Both the position numbers and the translations under genes were made by a program. Below are positions 1-11,137 of a stretch of DNA of 64,000 nucleotides, piece after piece (positions within the stretch are counted from its first letter, which is position 1; each line of letters begins with the position of its first letter). The notes under the pieces are model-generated. The model had not been told where the DNA came from. It worked only from the letters and a program-made list of their open reading frames with translations, and made no database searches. This DNA is from Panax quinquefolius (lineage: Eukaryota; Streptophyta; Magnoliopsida; Apiales; Araliaceae). The stretch spans positions 120,626,556-120,690,555 of the forward strand of contig CM035160.1 of NCBI GenBank assembly GCA_020205615.1. Direction: 5' to 3'.

Positions 1-520
1 GTAATTATTATATATACTAATTACTAGTTAATACATAGGTTACACCAACTTGAACTTGAAAAGCCTAAGACCATGTTTGGCAAATACTCATTATTTTAAT
101 TAATCAATGGTTTAACATCAATCAATCTCATCAAATTGTCACATAATTATATTTACTTGTTAATTATAATTTCGTGTAACAATCATCATATAACTCATCT
201 AATTTAATTATCTCAATTAAATTAGAACTATAACATAAAATTATTATATTAATTAAATTAAATACTAAATATTCATTTAATTAATCTACTACACTTAATT
301 ACATTACTCTATAATCAAAACCAAATTTATTTATTTAACTCAATAAATAATTTAATTTAATATTTATATATATTAAAATTAATATTTAACATTCTCTTCA
401 CATCAATTCACATATTCTACAATATAATACATACACATACTCACACCCAACATATCTCATAAATAATACTTTTATTTATAAAATTCTCATTTATAAATTC
501 TAAAAATCTGGGATGTCACA
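1..520 (-). repeat. 3' LTR of the LARD-like element (partial)
   Basis: On the minus strand the LTR begins TGTGACATCCCAG at 520, directly after a polypurine tract, and continues past position 1. It matches the corresponding part of the 5' LTR with few differences, for example the number of T residues near 350-360 and a short indel at about 176-185. Confidence 0.8.
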
Positions 521-540
521 TCCTTCCCTCCTTATAAGGA
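521..540 (-). other. polypurine tract of the LARD-like element
   Basis: On the minus strand the sequence is purine-rich (TAAGGAGGGAAGGA) and abuts the LTR start TGTGACATCC. Upstream of it is GGACGGAATCC, resembling the conserved GGACGAAATT found at the end of chromovirus polyprotein genes. Confidence 0.75.
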
Positions 541-3459
541 TTCCGTCCTAGGAATCACCGAAACCCTACCGTACTCAGTTTTTCCTCAAATCTATTCATT
601 GAATAACTTCAACACATTACCTTAATATAGGTTTTATATTTTCTACTCTCACAATTCTTGATAATAAATTCTTATAAGTTTTATTTCATAACATTTACTT
701 AGACTCAATTATATTTGAGTATTACATATTCTTTCAATTGCTCATTATCTTTCTCTAAGGATCATTATCATATACTATATGATCAAACTCTCGGGACATT
801 ACATTCACCCCTTCTTCTAAGAATTTCGTCCTTGAAATTTTTGACTTACTAATTTTCATTCATTCCCTTTATCAAAAATAGATTTTATGTTACTATCTAT
901 TTATTCATTAGGTTTTGCAACCCAATTCTTTCTCTAAAGATCTTTCTAAGACCATCATATTCCTCACCTCATCCTCTTCTAAGAGTTTCACATTTCTCTT
1001 CTTTCTGGAAATTATTATGTTTTGCTTAATTTTTCTCATCCTTTCCACTTTCACCTTTCAGAATAATAAGAATCTTCCACAATTGCTTAATAATTGGGAA
1101 GTTTATATATGAATAATGTGAATTCAAAAGATTCCAAATCATGCCGAGGGGTCACAAGACCGTGAACTCTATTCTTGGTTTACTAGTGCTTCAACTCAAT
1201 CCTTCACATCGCAAAACCGTAGTGTTTATCAATCACAAAGACCGAAAACACCTCTCCTCACGCATACTTAGGTGGCCAAATTTTATTGTACCACTATGTT
1301 GGGCCTCAACGTAGTGTTTTTGTAAAGATTATATGCGCTACGCTTGGAACCATTGTCCCCAAAATATGTCCCCATAGGTTGTTCACCTCACCTTTCAACA
1401 TCCGAATCTGCACCAAAACAATTTGGTTTGGCATAACTTTTCAATGAACGCTTGAATTTCATGAACATCTTTCAATAATCGCCTAGTCAATCAAATAACA
1501 TGTAGACTTCTACAACAATTCGTACATCAATCGAAATATACATATACATATATATATATATATATTCTCATATCTTAAAGAAACCTCAAAAATCTTTTTA
1601 TGATGTCATGATACCGCACTGTATTTACAGTCCGTTTGAGGATTCCGTTATTTTGTGACTTTGTCATACTACATCATACCATAGTGGGCTAACGATCCTT
1701 AGATCACATCCAACACTAAGAAATTCTGCATTGATAACTCCATCGTTTTTATCATCTTTGCACCAGGTTCCATGATGCATTAATGATATAAAATACATTT
1801 TGATATTTTCAAATCATTTTCGCTTCAAATTAAAAAACAATTAGCATAGACTATTCTTTAAATAGTTCAAAAATCTTTGAAAATCGGCTTTTAGTGATAT
1901 CATATCTCAACAGTAACGATGTGTCGTCAAGTCCCAAGTCCACACATACACATTTGTCACCATGCATTGAGAGTAAAAATTCATTTTAAAAAGTCACATA
2001 GTGCGAATTTAGCTTGATGTCAAAATTTGAAGTCTAAAGATAGCTAAAGATTTGGAAAAATTTTTGTCTTCACTTTCTATACTGATCCATTGCTTAATAA
2101 TTCTATCTATTCCCATAATCCTCAATTCTTCATTCATAACTTAATTATACCCCAGTTCATTAAACTTACCGCATATTGGAAGTTCAGGACTTGCCACAAT
2201 AATATGAGTTTAAGAACTTATCCTAGTCGCAATAATAGGCGCCCATTCACGAGGGGGTCAAAACATATACCTATTATTATGAGTCACTTAACTTATCATA
2301 TGCATTAGTTTTAAGAACCGCGCCTAATCCTAATAATATATGTCTAATCTTAATAGTTTCTAACTATCAAACATACATATGAGAAAAGAATCACCTTTTC
2401 ATTACATATACATCGATAATGCGACACACCAACATTCCAATGATTATCAATATGATAAATTGAGTGCAAACACAAAACCCTCGCCCAAACAAAGATTTGT
2501 ACAACTCAAACATCACATGAGTCCTCAATTGAAATCCCACCTAACTCTATCTTACTCTTAACTTGTTTTTTTGCTCGATACTTAATTCCTCAGATCACAT
2601 CATCTATAACTCCTCGTGAGTTATCTCGCATTATTTCATAAGACTCCATCTTCATAGCATTAAGCTATAATTATTCAAACATTACGCACTCATCTTTCTT
2701 TTATAACTTAAACCGATCACGCCGTGATCTTATTCTATAATCATCTCTCTTAAAATTCTTTTTATTAACTTGTGATCGCTTTTGTTTTACGATCCCTTTC
2801 TTTCCTTTCATTTACGACATTATTCGTTATCTTGGCTATTGGAGTTAGGTAACTCCCATTTCTTATCTATATATCTCTTCAAGATTCTTCTTTGAATCTT
2901 CTTGTTTATATAACAATTCCTCGCTTTTAAGAATTTCCAACTTCATTTACATTGTTCAACATTCCAATCGAGTTCCACATTTTCATCATACGTATCCATT
3001 TTCTAAACTTGGTACACATCGAGTCTCTAATAGTTTCAATATGGTACCGAGTGGTTTCCTGCAAACAACCAACAAACTAGGTTTCGAGTTGCTAGTTCAG
3101 ATATACCTCCGCTTCTATGAAGGAATCGCTTAGCCCGTATACCATACATCAACTACTAAAGAGTACAACTATACCATACTTAACTATAACTTTTATTCTT
3201 AACTTTTATCATTCTCTTCTTATAGACACCGCCTCATTTATTATCACCTTACATCTATATTATCGAGTTGGAAACCCCATAACTCTGCGAGATTCTTCTT
3301 TGAATCCTCTCACGCATGTTTTAATCCATTCTCTATACGCTTTCTTAAATTACTTCTTATTGTTCAAACTCTATTTGAGCTTATGCTTTCATTATATTCA
3401 CACTTTCTTCTCTAAGGTTATAGCCTAAGGTACTCCTACCTAAGGTTTATAACCTACAA
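541..3459 (-). other. internal non-coding domain of the LARD-like element
   Basis: About 2.9 kb of AT-rich DNA between PPT and PBS. All open frames are short (at most about 100 codons) and none shows gag, protease, RT, RNase H or integrase motifs on either strand. Two stretches of short TA-rich simple sequence occur, for example near 1545-1565. I see no gene here. Confidence 0.6.
793..818 (-). other. second chromovirus-type tail: PPT-like tract plus LTR-start-like TGTAATGTCCC
   Basis: On the minus strand, CAAGGACGAAATTC is followed by AGAAGAAGGGGTGAA and then TGTAATGTCCCGAG. This has the same layout as the true 3' LTR junction about 280 bp further on. It looks like a relic 3' end of a related element or a diverged duplication of the tail. 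No LTR body can be recognised between 793 and 541. Confidence 0.5.
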
Positions 3460-3471
3460 CTTTGATACCAA
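3460..3471 (-). other. primer-binding site of the LARD-like element
   Basis: The minus strand reads TTGGTATCAAAG, close to the complement of the initiator methionine tRNA 3' end (TGGTATCAGAGC) used by most plant LTR elements. It follows the presumed LTR end ...AAATTACG. The expected CA terminus appears mutated to CG. Confidence 0.7.
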
Positions 3472-3472
3472 C

Positions 3473-5627
3473 CGTAATTTAATTCCAAAATTTATACAAT
3501 TTAATTCTCGACTTCAAATCGTTAATAATAATACATTCAACCTCTAATTTTACATCATTAAACGATAATACAACCATTGAAATTTCATGCGTAATAATTA
3601 AAATTTTCTATTACAAACTATCCTCGTTCCCAAAACCTTCAACCTTTACATCTAAATATCTCAAAATCATTTTAATACTACAATAGTTTACATTCGCAAA
3701 ACAATATTACAATTCAACATTAATACATTATTCAAAACATTAGACATGGTTTACAAGAATAACAACTTAGCTAGGATATTAAATCTTCAAATATCACTTT
3801 TGATCCATAACAATCAAGTAGCACATAACGTTACCTTCAATTCTAGAATTTGCAAAAATGGTTATTTGCAAGAATGAGCTCGACAAATTTCAAAGAAAAT
3901 CTAACAGCTTTTCATGCATCACGTAAGCACATAATAACATGCTCAACATACAAGAATAATCATAAACAAACATAGCATACATGTTATAGTTCACATAACA
4001 ACTATAAAGATCGAGTTCCTTACTCAATCAACATTCATAGTTCAATCATCATAGTCATAGATCGACTTTCACATTTCATACTTTTGACATATATAATACA
4101 TCATACACTAAAATTTTAAAGCAGATCATCATCAAGTTCACATAGCAAAAAGGAACTGAAAGATTTGCCTTTTACCTAAGCTTTTACCAACACGCTAATA
4201 CTTCGCATCCTCACACAACCTACATCAGATGTGAGATTGATAATAAATAAAATCAATACTCAATCTCATGGTCAAATTTATTCTAAGACCTTACTTTATC
4301 TTATTATCCTTTATAATGTCTTTATAGACATCTAACTATTTTATATGCAACTCTGCTTTTATTTTCATTTTCATCACCACACATGCTAGACTATCACACT
4401 TGTAGTTTAATGTGCGATATCACACCATTTTATTATACCACTTTGGTTTCAAAAATGCATATTCAACACATTGTTTACAAGTTTAATTTTCCTTCAAAAA
4501 TCAAAATTGCCTTTTCAATTTCTTTCCATTATTATTCTTGTATTATCATCTTTTCATACTCGATGCACATAACATCCAATATTAGTCATTAGATAGACAC
4601 TTTGTATACCAAAGTTTAGAAACACTATTACTCTTAGGCATTTTATCGAGCACGCATGTGCACACATTAACTTATCTCAACTCTTGTTCTTAAATGGTTA
4701 ATTATGCATAGAATATGATAACACATATCTATACTCATTACATATGTCAAAACATATTTTTAATCATCAAAATATACCATCACCCAAAATCTTAATTCAA
4801 ATAGTAATTATAAAACTCATCTTCACAATTTCTTTAACAAAACGTTGTTTTTGTTTTTAACATAACTCCTTCTGTTATATGTCCGCTTTTTGTTCTTTCT
4901 TATATAGAATTAACCTTTACTCAAAGGTACTACAACCTCATCTAGGCCTTAAAGTCAGACCTTTATCCATCTAAACCAGATTCTCAGAATTCATCAACTA
5001 GTCTAGAAAATTTCATTTTCTGGACATCCTTACTAAATAATTTATTTCGGACATGATCCGGTACATAAAATGGCTCAATCCCACGTGTCTGGCTAGTAAA
5101 CTTCCATATCTACAACTTTCCAGTTTAAAGTTTTTTCAAATTCAAAACACACGAATTTATATGAATTGTTCAAAGTCGAAACCGTAATGCTTTTGATTTT
5201 CTCGGGCATATTATTTTCCTTCGCATCAGCCTTACTAAAACAGTATATTGCAAGAAATCTACAAAGAGAATTTTCACGTGATTCCACTTTCGCAATATAG
5301 CTTACTTCCATATCTTCGATTTGATATAAGGCTCACTTTCTAACTCATTATACCCAAAGAGGTATGAATTTTACAAGGTTTGCCCACAATTACTCAAAAC
5401 CTACGAATTTTGTTCTTCAAATTCTCTTTCCATTTCATTTTCTTTCTTGAATCCTCTTGTTTGATTCTTGATAATCCAAGATTAAACCTATACAAACAAG
5501 ATTAAGCATGATCTACTACCCTAGAACATAAATCTACCCAAAAAAATCAAAGATTAAATAAGAGTATAGAAGTTACCTTCTTCTAGCTTTTTCTTCTTCT
5601 TTTTCTTCTAGCTCATCTCAATTCCTC

Positions 5628-5666
<39 letters not shown>

Positions 5667-6465
5667 CTCCTACATTATGAAGAACATAAAAATATAATTA
5701 AAACAAGGAATTTAGATTATAACCTTATTAGTATGAATTTAAGAGAGAGATGGAGATAATGATGATGGGGCTTGTTTTGTCTTCTCAAAGCTTTCCCTTC
5801 TTCTTCTTTTTCTTCCTCTTCTTCTTCTCTTACAACTCTCTCTAACTCTCTTCTTCTTTCTTTGGTTTATTTTCTAAAACTAACATACTAACTTGTAGTA
5901 TAGACATATAATATACAATACTAGTAATATATAATATATGTAACTCCTAGTAATTATTATATATACTAATTACTAGTTAATACATAGGTTACACCAACTT
6001 GAACTTGAAAAGTCTAAGACCATGTTTGGCAAATACTCATTATTTTAATTAATCAATGGTTTAACATCAATCAATCTCATCAAATTGTCACATAATTATA
6101 TTTACTTGTTAATTATAATTTCGTAAATAATCATCACATAACTCATCTAATTTAATTATCTCAATTAAATTAGAACTATAACATAAAATTATTATATTAA
6201 TTAAATTAAATACTAAATATTCATTTAATTAATCTACTACACTTAATTACATTACTCTATAATCAAAACCAAATTTATTTATTTAACTCAATAAATAATT
6301 CAATTAAATATTTATATATATTAAAATTAATATATAACATTCTCTTCACATCAATTCACATATTCTACAATATAAGACATACACATACTCACACCCAACA
6401 TATCTCATAAATAATACTTTTATTTATAAAATTCTCATTTATAAATTCTAAAATGACGGATGTGG
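3473..6465 (-). repeat. 5' LTR of the LARD-like element
   Basis: About 3.0 kb long. Positions 5949-6452 match the 3' LTR copy at 1-520; the remaining match lies outside the window. The outer terminus is degraded: where the 3' LTR has CTGGGATGTCACA this copy has GACGGATGTGG, so the edge near 6465 is uncertain by about 15 bp. It contains a CT microsatellite and no convincing ORF. A 72-codon minus-strand frame at 5093-5311 is probably chance. Confidence 0.7.
5632..5661 (+). repeat. (CT)n microsatellite
   Basis: About fifteen uninterrupted CT units within the LARD-like 5' LTR, surrounded by a wider pyrimidine-rich stretch (TTCTTC and TCTTCT runs) at 5580-5850. Confidence 0.95.
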
Positions 6466-6620
6466 AAATCTCCGGGTGATCTCCGGGTTGCTCTCCACTG
6501 GCTATCTCCGGGATTGGAATTGATGTTGTGGTCCTCCAGGGTTATCTCTGGAGTGTGAAAAAGACACTTTTGTCCTCCTGCATAGTTAGTAACAAAAAAA
6601 CAAAATTTCGAGTGTCTACA
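6466..6620 (-). mobile_element. fragment of a Tat-type LTR (U3 end)
   Basis: This stretch matches the terminal part of the Tat-type LTRs at 26220-26378 and 43110-43263, including the hairpin unit CTCCAG-GGTTATCT-CTGGAG at 6534-6553 and the terminus GAGTGTCTACA at 6620. Its orientation is minus, so 6620 is the outer 5' edge of a second Tat copy that was inserted in the chromovirus gag to its right. The rest of that copy has been lost at the junction with the LARD-like element. Confidence 0.75.
6534..6553 (-). repeat. single Tat-LTR hairpin unit, loop GGTTATCT
   Basis: CTCCAG (6534-6539), loop (6540-6547), CTGGAG (6548-6553), a perfect 6-bp stem. The same unit ends the arrays in both full Tat LTRs. 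Confidence 0.8.
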
Positions 6621-6865
6621 GCAGTGACAAGCCGCGAGTTACTATTGTTTCCACCTTCATTTTGAACATGAGTCTATGTCGTTTAGTGTTGTATGAATTG
6701 TAGAAAGCTCCTAAATATCCCATCGTTCATCATTTGGTCGATGTTGTTGTTTACAGAAGGATTATTGTCTTGTTGATGCACATTATTCATGTTATTGATT
6801 GGCGGTGACTCAATGGTCACATGTGCTCCATTGCTTATATCAAAATTTTCAGATGTCATTCTCAA
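6621..6865 (-). pseudogene. gag N-terminal fragment, Tekay-type chromovirus
   Basis: The first 60 codons (6865-6683) share MTSEN, the asparagine-rich segment and MNDGIFRSFLQFIQ with gag of the full copy at 23404-23880 (MNDGMFRGFMQFMQ). A stop follows at 6683. DNA similarity to the full copy continues to 6621, where the Tat LTR fragment begins. Gag forms the retrotransposon particle; this piece lacks the capsid core and zinc knuckle and is dead. Confidence 0.8.
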
Positions 6866-7041
6866 ATGCTGTCTTAAAACAAGGGTTAATTAAAGAGATT
6901 GACATGCCACATATTATCCCTATACTCTGACCAACCAATTAAATAACAAATAAGCTTATGTAGGACACACTAGCGAAGAATTTACTCTTCTCTCCCCTCC
7001 TACTTCTAATCCCCGATCTCCACCAGAGATCATATCCCTAA

Positions 7042-7054
7042 GCTCTGATACCAA
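7042..7054 (-). other. primer-binding site of the truncated chromovirus
   Basis: The minus strand reads TTGGTATCAGAGC, matching the complement of the initiator Met tRNA 3' end. It lies one base after the LTR end ...GGGGGCGACACA. Confidence 0.85.
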
Positions 7055-7629
7055 CTGTGTCGCCCCCAAAATAGGTCTACACAACCCATTCTGAGTCGCC
7101 AAATACATGGTACAGAATTCAAATATAACTTCATTTATACAACTATTAATTATCGTGTAAAATACGACAAAACATAAACTGTGAGTTTCAATACAAATAT
7201 TGTCTCGTAGACAATATCCAAAATCAAAATAAGCCATCATTACAATTATTGTCACACTATTTAACAAAATAGTGAGGACTATTATAATAATTATCTTGGA
7301 CCATTACTCCACTCCCCGACTAGTCCCAACTACATTCTCGCCTCTTGAGAAGAACAATGGAACCAAAAGGAAAAAGGTGAGTTTAACTAGCCCAGTAAAG
7401 AATATTATGACTAAGATAATGTAGAACAAATTATCCTTAGTCCTCAACAGGGAAAAATCTGATAAAATACAATAGACAATAAGTTTAGATCAACAACTGC
7501 AGCGGAAATAGCAATCCATTAGAAGAGTCAAGTAGAGCAAGATGTCTACTATCTTCTATTATTTAAAAGTCCATCATCAATATTGTATCCATGTAACACC
7601 AATCAACAATTATTTCCAATCAACGAATC

Positions 7630-7838
7630 ATCTATGCACTACAGACCAAAGATAATCGTTAACATCACCAGTGGTCATGATTATACCAAACACCTGTCCA
7701 TCTATGCACTACGGCCCAAAGAGGACTTTCATCACAAACATTTATCTGTAACATTAAAGGTCATTATTATACTGATACATAATTCTTTGTCATAATCACA
7801 CCAATAAATAGCTCATCTTTGCACTACGGGCCAAAGAT
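7630..7838 (-). repeat. array of conserved-loop hairpins (loop CACTACRGGC)
   Basis: Three units are visible. At 7815-7838 the stem ATCTTTG/CAAAGAT is perfect around the loop CACTACGGGC. At 7630-7653 and 7700-7723 the stems are ATCTATG/CAAAGAT and ATCTATG/CAAAGAG with one or two mismatches. In the minus-strand transcript the array lies in the leader, about 0.7-0.9 kb downstream of the TATA box. Confidence 0.75.
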
Positions 7839-8510
7839 TACTTTCAGCACAATATAAGCATGAGGATGATGACAATGATATAAAGAATCAATCAAGTGAG
7901 ATCAAGGATAAATATTAGAGATTTATAATTCAATTTATCCAGAGTTCTAGAATGTCCAAATTGTCAACATGATAATTAATTGTGGAGTAAAATTCAAGAA
8001 TGATATTCATGTATCAAAAATATTTTGGACAGAACAAAAACCAATTTTGTCGTGAATAGTACCACGAGTCAATAGTACTCCATGAATAGTATCCCGTGGA
8101 TAATACCCCGAATGAAAATATTAAAATTTAACAAAAAGGTTCAGACAAATATTTCAGTGAAACGATACTAGATGAAGCACAAAACTCAAGGATATTCTAC
8201 TAATTTCAGGGATTTTAGAAGCAATACTTATCAAAGTAAGTGTAGATTTAGGAATATAAAATGAAATAATATCACTTACATACTATAGAGTATGAAAGAA
8301 TATAATATTCCTTACGAATATTGAATGAAAATAATATCTCTTACCTTAGTAGGAGACTAAATCTGGCTGGTATAGCAGAGATATTCTTGAGGAAATATTG
8401 CACTATTAGTAACACTCAAAGTATTCTTATACTAGAAAGAAATACGTACAATATTATAGAAGAAGAATACTCTAATTCTGGTGTGATTTTTATTTCTTAA
8501 CTAAGCAACC

Positions 8511-8518
8511 TATTTATA
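8511..8518 (-). promoter_or_regulatory. TATA box of chromovirus LTR
   Basis: TATAAATA on the minus strand. The same CTATAAATAG context is found in every LTR copy of this family in the window. Confidence 0.6.
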
Positions 8519-10317
8519 GGAGAATGGCAGGACACTATTTAAAAAAATAATCACGGATGAACAGAAAGTTTTTCATGGACGAATTCAACTTATTTTTTTG
8601 ATTTTTACAATTCAGCACTGTGCAATAAAATATTCTAATAAAACAAAAATTTTATATATAATATAATATATTCTAATTATAATCTAATAAAACAAATAAC
8701 TTTATATATATTATAAAAAGCATTATGTTTTATATAAAAAGTTTTCTGTTTTATTACTATTTTAATAATAATAAAATAAAATTAAGATAACTTTCTACCG
8801 GCGATTTTGAAAAATGAGTAAGTGAGAGTTTATGTAATAAGCCAAACTTGCAACAAATACTTCATAATAAACCCCTCTATTTATATCAAAAATTGAATAA
8901 ATATTTACCATAAATCACTTATCTTCAATCAACACATTTTTAATCTTTCAACAATTATTCATCATTAATATTATAACTCACAATATTGACAACCAGATCA
9001 TTCTCAAGAAAGAGGGGGTTTTCCGATAAGGATTTCTCCTTATTGGCGTGCAATTAAATAGCCTAACCTCTTTCCTCGACAGAACTTTCTAGACATTGTC
9101 TGTAAGACCCCAACTTTTATAAATAAAGATGAATTTTCTATAAATATCATTTTTGAATATTATGGAGTAAATTTGATATAATGTTATAGTTGTGGGTAAT
9201 ATTTATAAATTTTGCAAAGTACGCAAGTTGTTATATAATATTCGATCGGCCTGGGAATATTCGTTTTAACAGGAATATTCGTAACAACGACAATCATTGG
9301 TGGACCCCACAACGGAATTATTGTTTGATTGAGAAAATGACAAAATACTTTATGAAAATAACTACGGAAGTTTTACCGTTAATTGTTGAAACACACGGTG
9401 TTAAAATGTGATACGCTGTGGTTGCATAGTAGCACACCAGATTGATTATTGATGCTTACGTGAGAAGTCACTCAATTTTGTTCAATTATTGCTACAGTAA
9501 TTGTTGCATAGTATCTCACGTTATTTGATTCAATTATTGTCGATATTTTTATATTATTAAATCAATAATTGAGACAACAAAGTTATTAATATTATTATTT
9601 GCAATATTAACGATGTCTGAAGTTCACATCAATGAGAGGTTTGGTCACCTAATCAAGCGCCGCCAATAGGAGAAATCCTTATTGAAAGCCCCTCTTTCCG
9701 AGAACGACACAGTCGATTAATATTGTGAATTATAATAATGATGATAAATGTTGTTAAAAATATTGAGGGAGTTTATATATATAATATTATGTGTGTGGTG
9801 AGTGGAATATATATAATATTATGTGTGTGGTGAGTGGAATATATATAATATTATGTGTGAGTGAAAAATGGTGGAAAAGTAGAATTTTGGTGAAAAAGTG
9901 GAAATGGTGGGATGAGAATTAGTATTATATATGGCATGAATTGTAATGGGTGGGGAAGTGATGTGAGACGGGTGGTGTGTTTTTCAAATCAATTTGTGGC
10001 TATATGTATATATTATATATATATATATATAATTGTATAGCTTATGGGTGGGTAATGGTAGTCCTAGTAGATAACATTTGGCAGGTTATGGATTGAATTG
10101 TCAAGCTTGAATGTTATTGGCCAATTTGTTTTTAATCATGCAACATGATTAGCAACTTGTAAATTATGGAGCATTTTGATTGGTCAAGGCTTTTAAAGGG
10201 GCATGTGTTCATTTTTCATTGGCCAACTCTTTGAAAATGGATCAGTGGAGCTGTGAATCAGCAAATGTTTTTGTCTGAATTCCTACTGTACAGTCCAATA
10301 GTATCCTTCAATTCTCC

Positions 10318-10325
10318 TATAAATA
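10318..10325 (+). promoter_or_regulatory. TATA box of the plus-strand solo LTR
   Basis: TATAAATA within CTATAAATAGAAGC, followed about 45 bp downstream by the conserved GAATTCACTGAAGC region. This is the best preserved promoter of the family in plus orientation. Confidence 0.65.
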
Positions 10326-10487
10326 GAAGCTCATTCCTTCATTATTTTTTACGAATTCACTGAAGCTTTAGAGAGAGAAATTATAGAGAAACTATAGAAA
10401 AGTATTTTGTTACTTCCCTACTCTTATATCCAGTTTCTTTTACGGTAAGGGGTATTATTTCTTTTGTATTAATGAAGAGAACTTCTA

Positions 10488-10708
10488 TTATTCCATTCTT
10501 TATTATTCTGCTGGAATAACCAGTATACGCGGACTACCCTATTCTTGGTGGCATTCTTCTATTATTCCGTCTTTATTATTATTCTGTTGGAATATCCTCA
10601 TCGGTCGTTTTGTGGGACTGGTTTCATCTTTATTATTCTGTTGAACATCCTGCTTGGTGCGAATTTACTTTGACCGGTTCCGTTACTTATTATTCTGTTG
10701 GAATAACC
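10488..10708 (+). repeat. tandem palindromic units (TTATTCC ... GGAATAA)
   Basis: Repeated units of about 55-60 bp centred on TTATTATTCTG. The first has TTATTCC (10488-10494) pairing with GGAATAA (10513-10519) around an 18-base loop. Later units are looser (GGTTCC with GGAATAACC). The array lies just downstream of the TATA box, so it should be in the transcript leader. Confidence 0.7.
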
Positions 10709-11012
10709 TGTCTATGAGAAGTACCGCATGCATGGTGATTTCTTTTGTTATTCCATTCATTATTATACTCAGTTGGTTAAAGTTTTAACTTCTATACTCC
10801 ATGAAATTAGTGGAATATCTTTGATATTTGCGCTTCATCCAGTATCTTTTCATGGAAATATTCTTCTAAGCATTCTTGAATTTTACTCTACAAAACAGTA
10901 TCATGTTGACAATTTGGACGTTATTAGTTCCTGGATAAATTAATTCTTGAACTTGTTTTATTGAATTCTTATATCATTGTCATCATCCTCATGTTTATAT
11001 TATGTTGAAAGT

Positions 11013-11137
11013 CATCTGTGGCCTGTAGTGCATAGATGGACTTGGTATGATTATGACCGGGATTATTCGGTATAATCATGACCGTAATGTTATAAATGAT
11101 GTGATAAAGTCCTCATTGGCCCGTAGTGCATTGATGG
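11013..11137 (+). repeat. conserved-loop hairpin array, sense orientation
   Basis: CATCTGTG (11013-11020), loop GCCTGTAGTG, CATAGATG (11031-11038) has one mismatch. A second unit at 11111-11137 keeps the loop GCCCGTAGTG with a weaker stem. This is the sense-strand view of the CACTACRGGC units seen in the minus-oriented copies. Confidence 0.7.

Larger units (their letters stand above)
1..6465 (-). mobile_element. LARD-like non-autonomous LTR retrotransposon, 3' end cut by window edge
   Basis: Positions 1-520 and about 5949-6452 are near-identical direct copies (both contain the motif ACCATGTTTGGCAAATACTC). Read on the minus strand the order is 5' LTR (6465-3473), a primer-binding site like initiator-Met (TTGGTATCAAAG), about 2.9 kb of internal DNA, a polypurine tract, then a 3' LTR starting TGTGACATCCCAG. 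The 3' LTR runs off the window, so its target duplication cannot be checked. No gag or pol domain is visible inside. Long LTRs with a non-coding interior fit the LARD type of non-autonomous element. The tail next to the 3' LTR resembles the end of chromovirus polyproteins, so descent from a chromovirus is inferred. Confidence 0.8.

Noticed and set aside
3460..3471. tRNA gene candidates at PBS sites
   Set aside because: Only 12-18 bases match a tRNA 3' end; there is no cloverleaf, so these are primer-binding sites.
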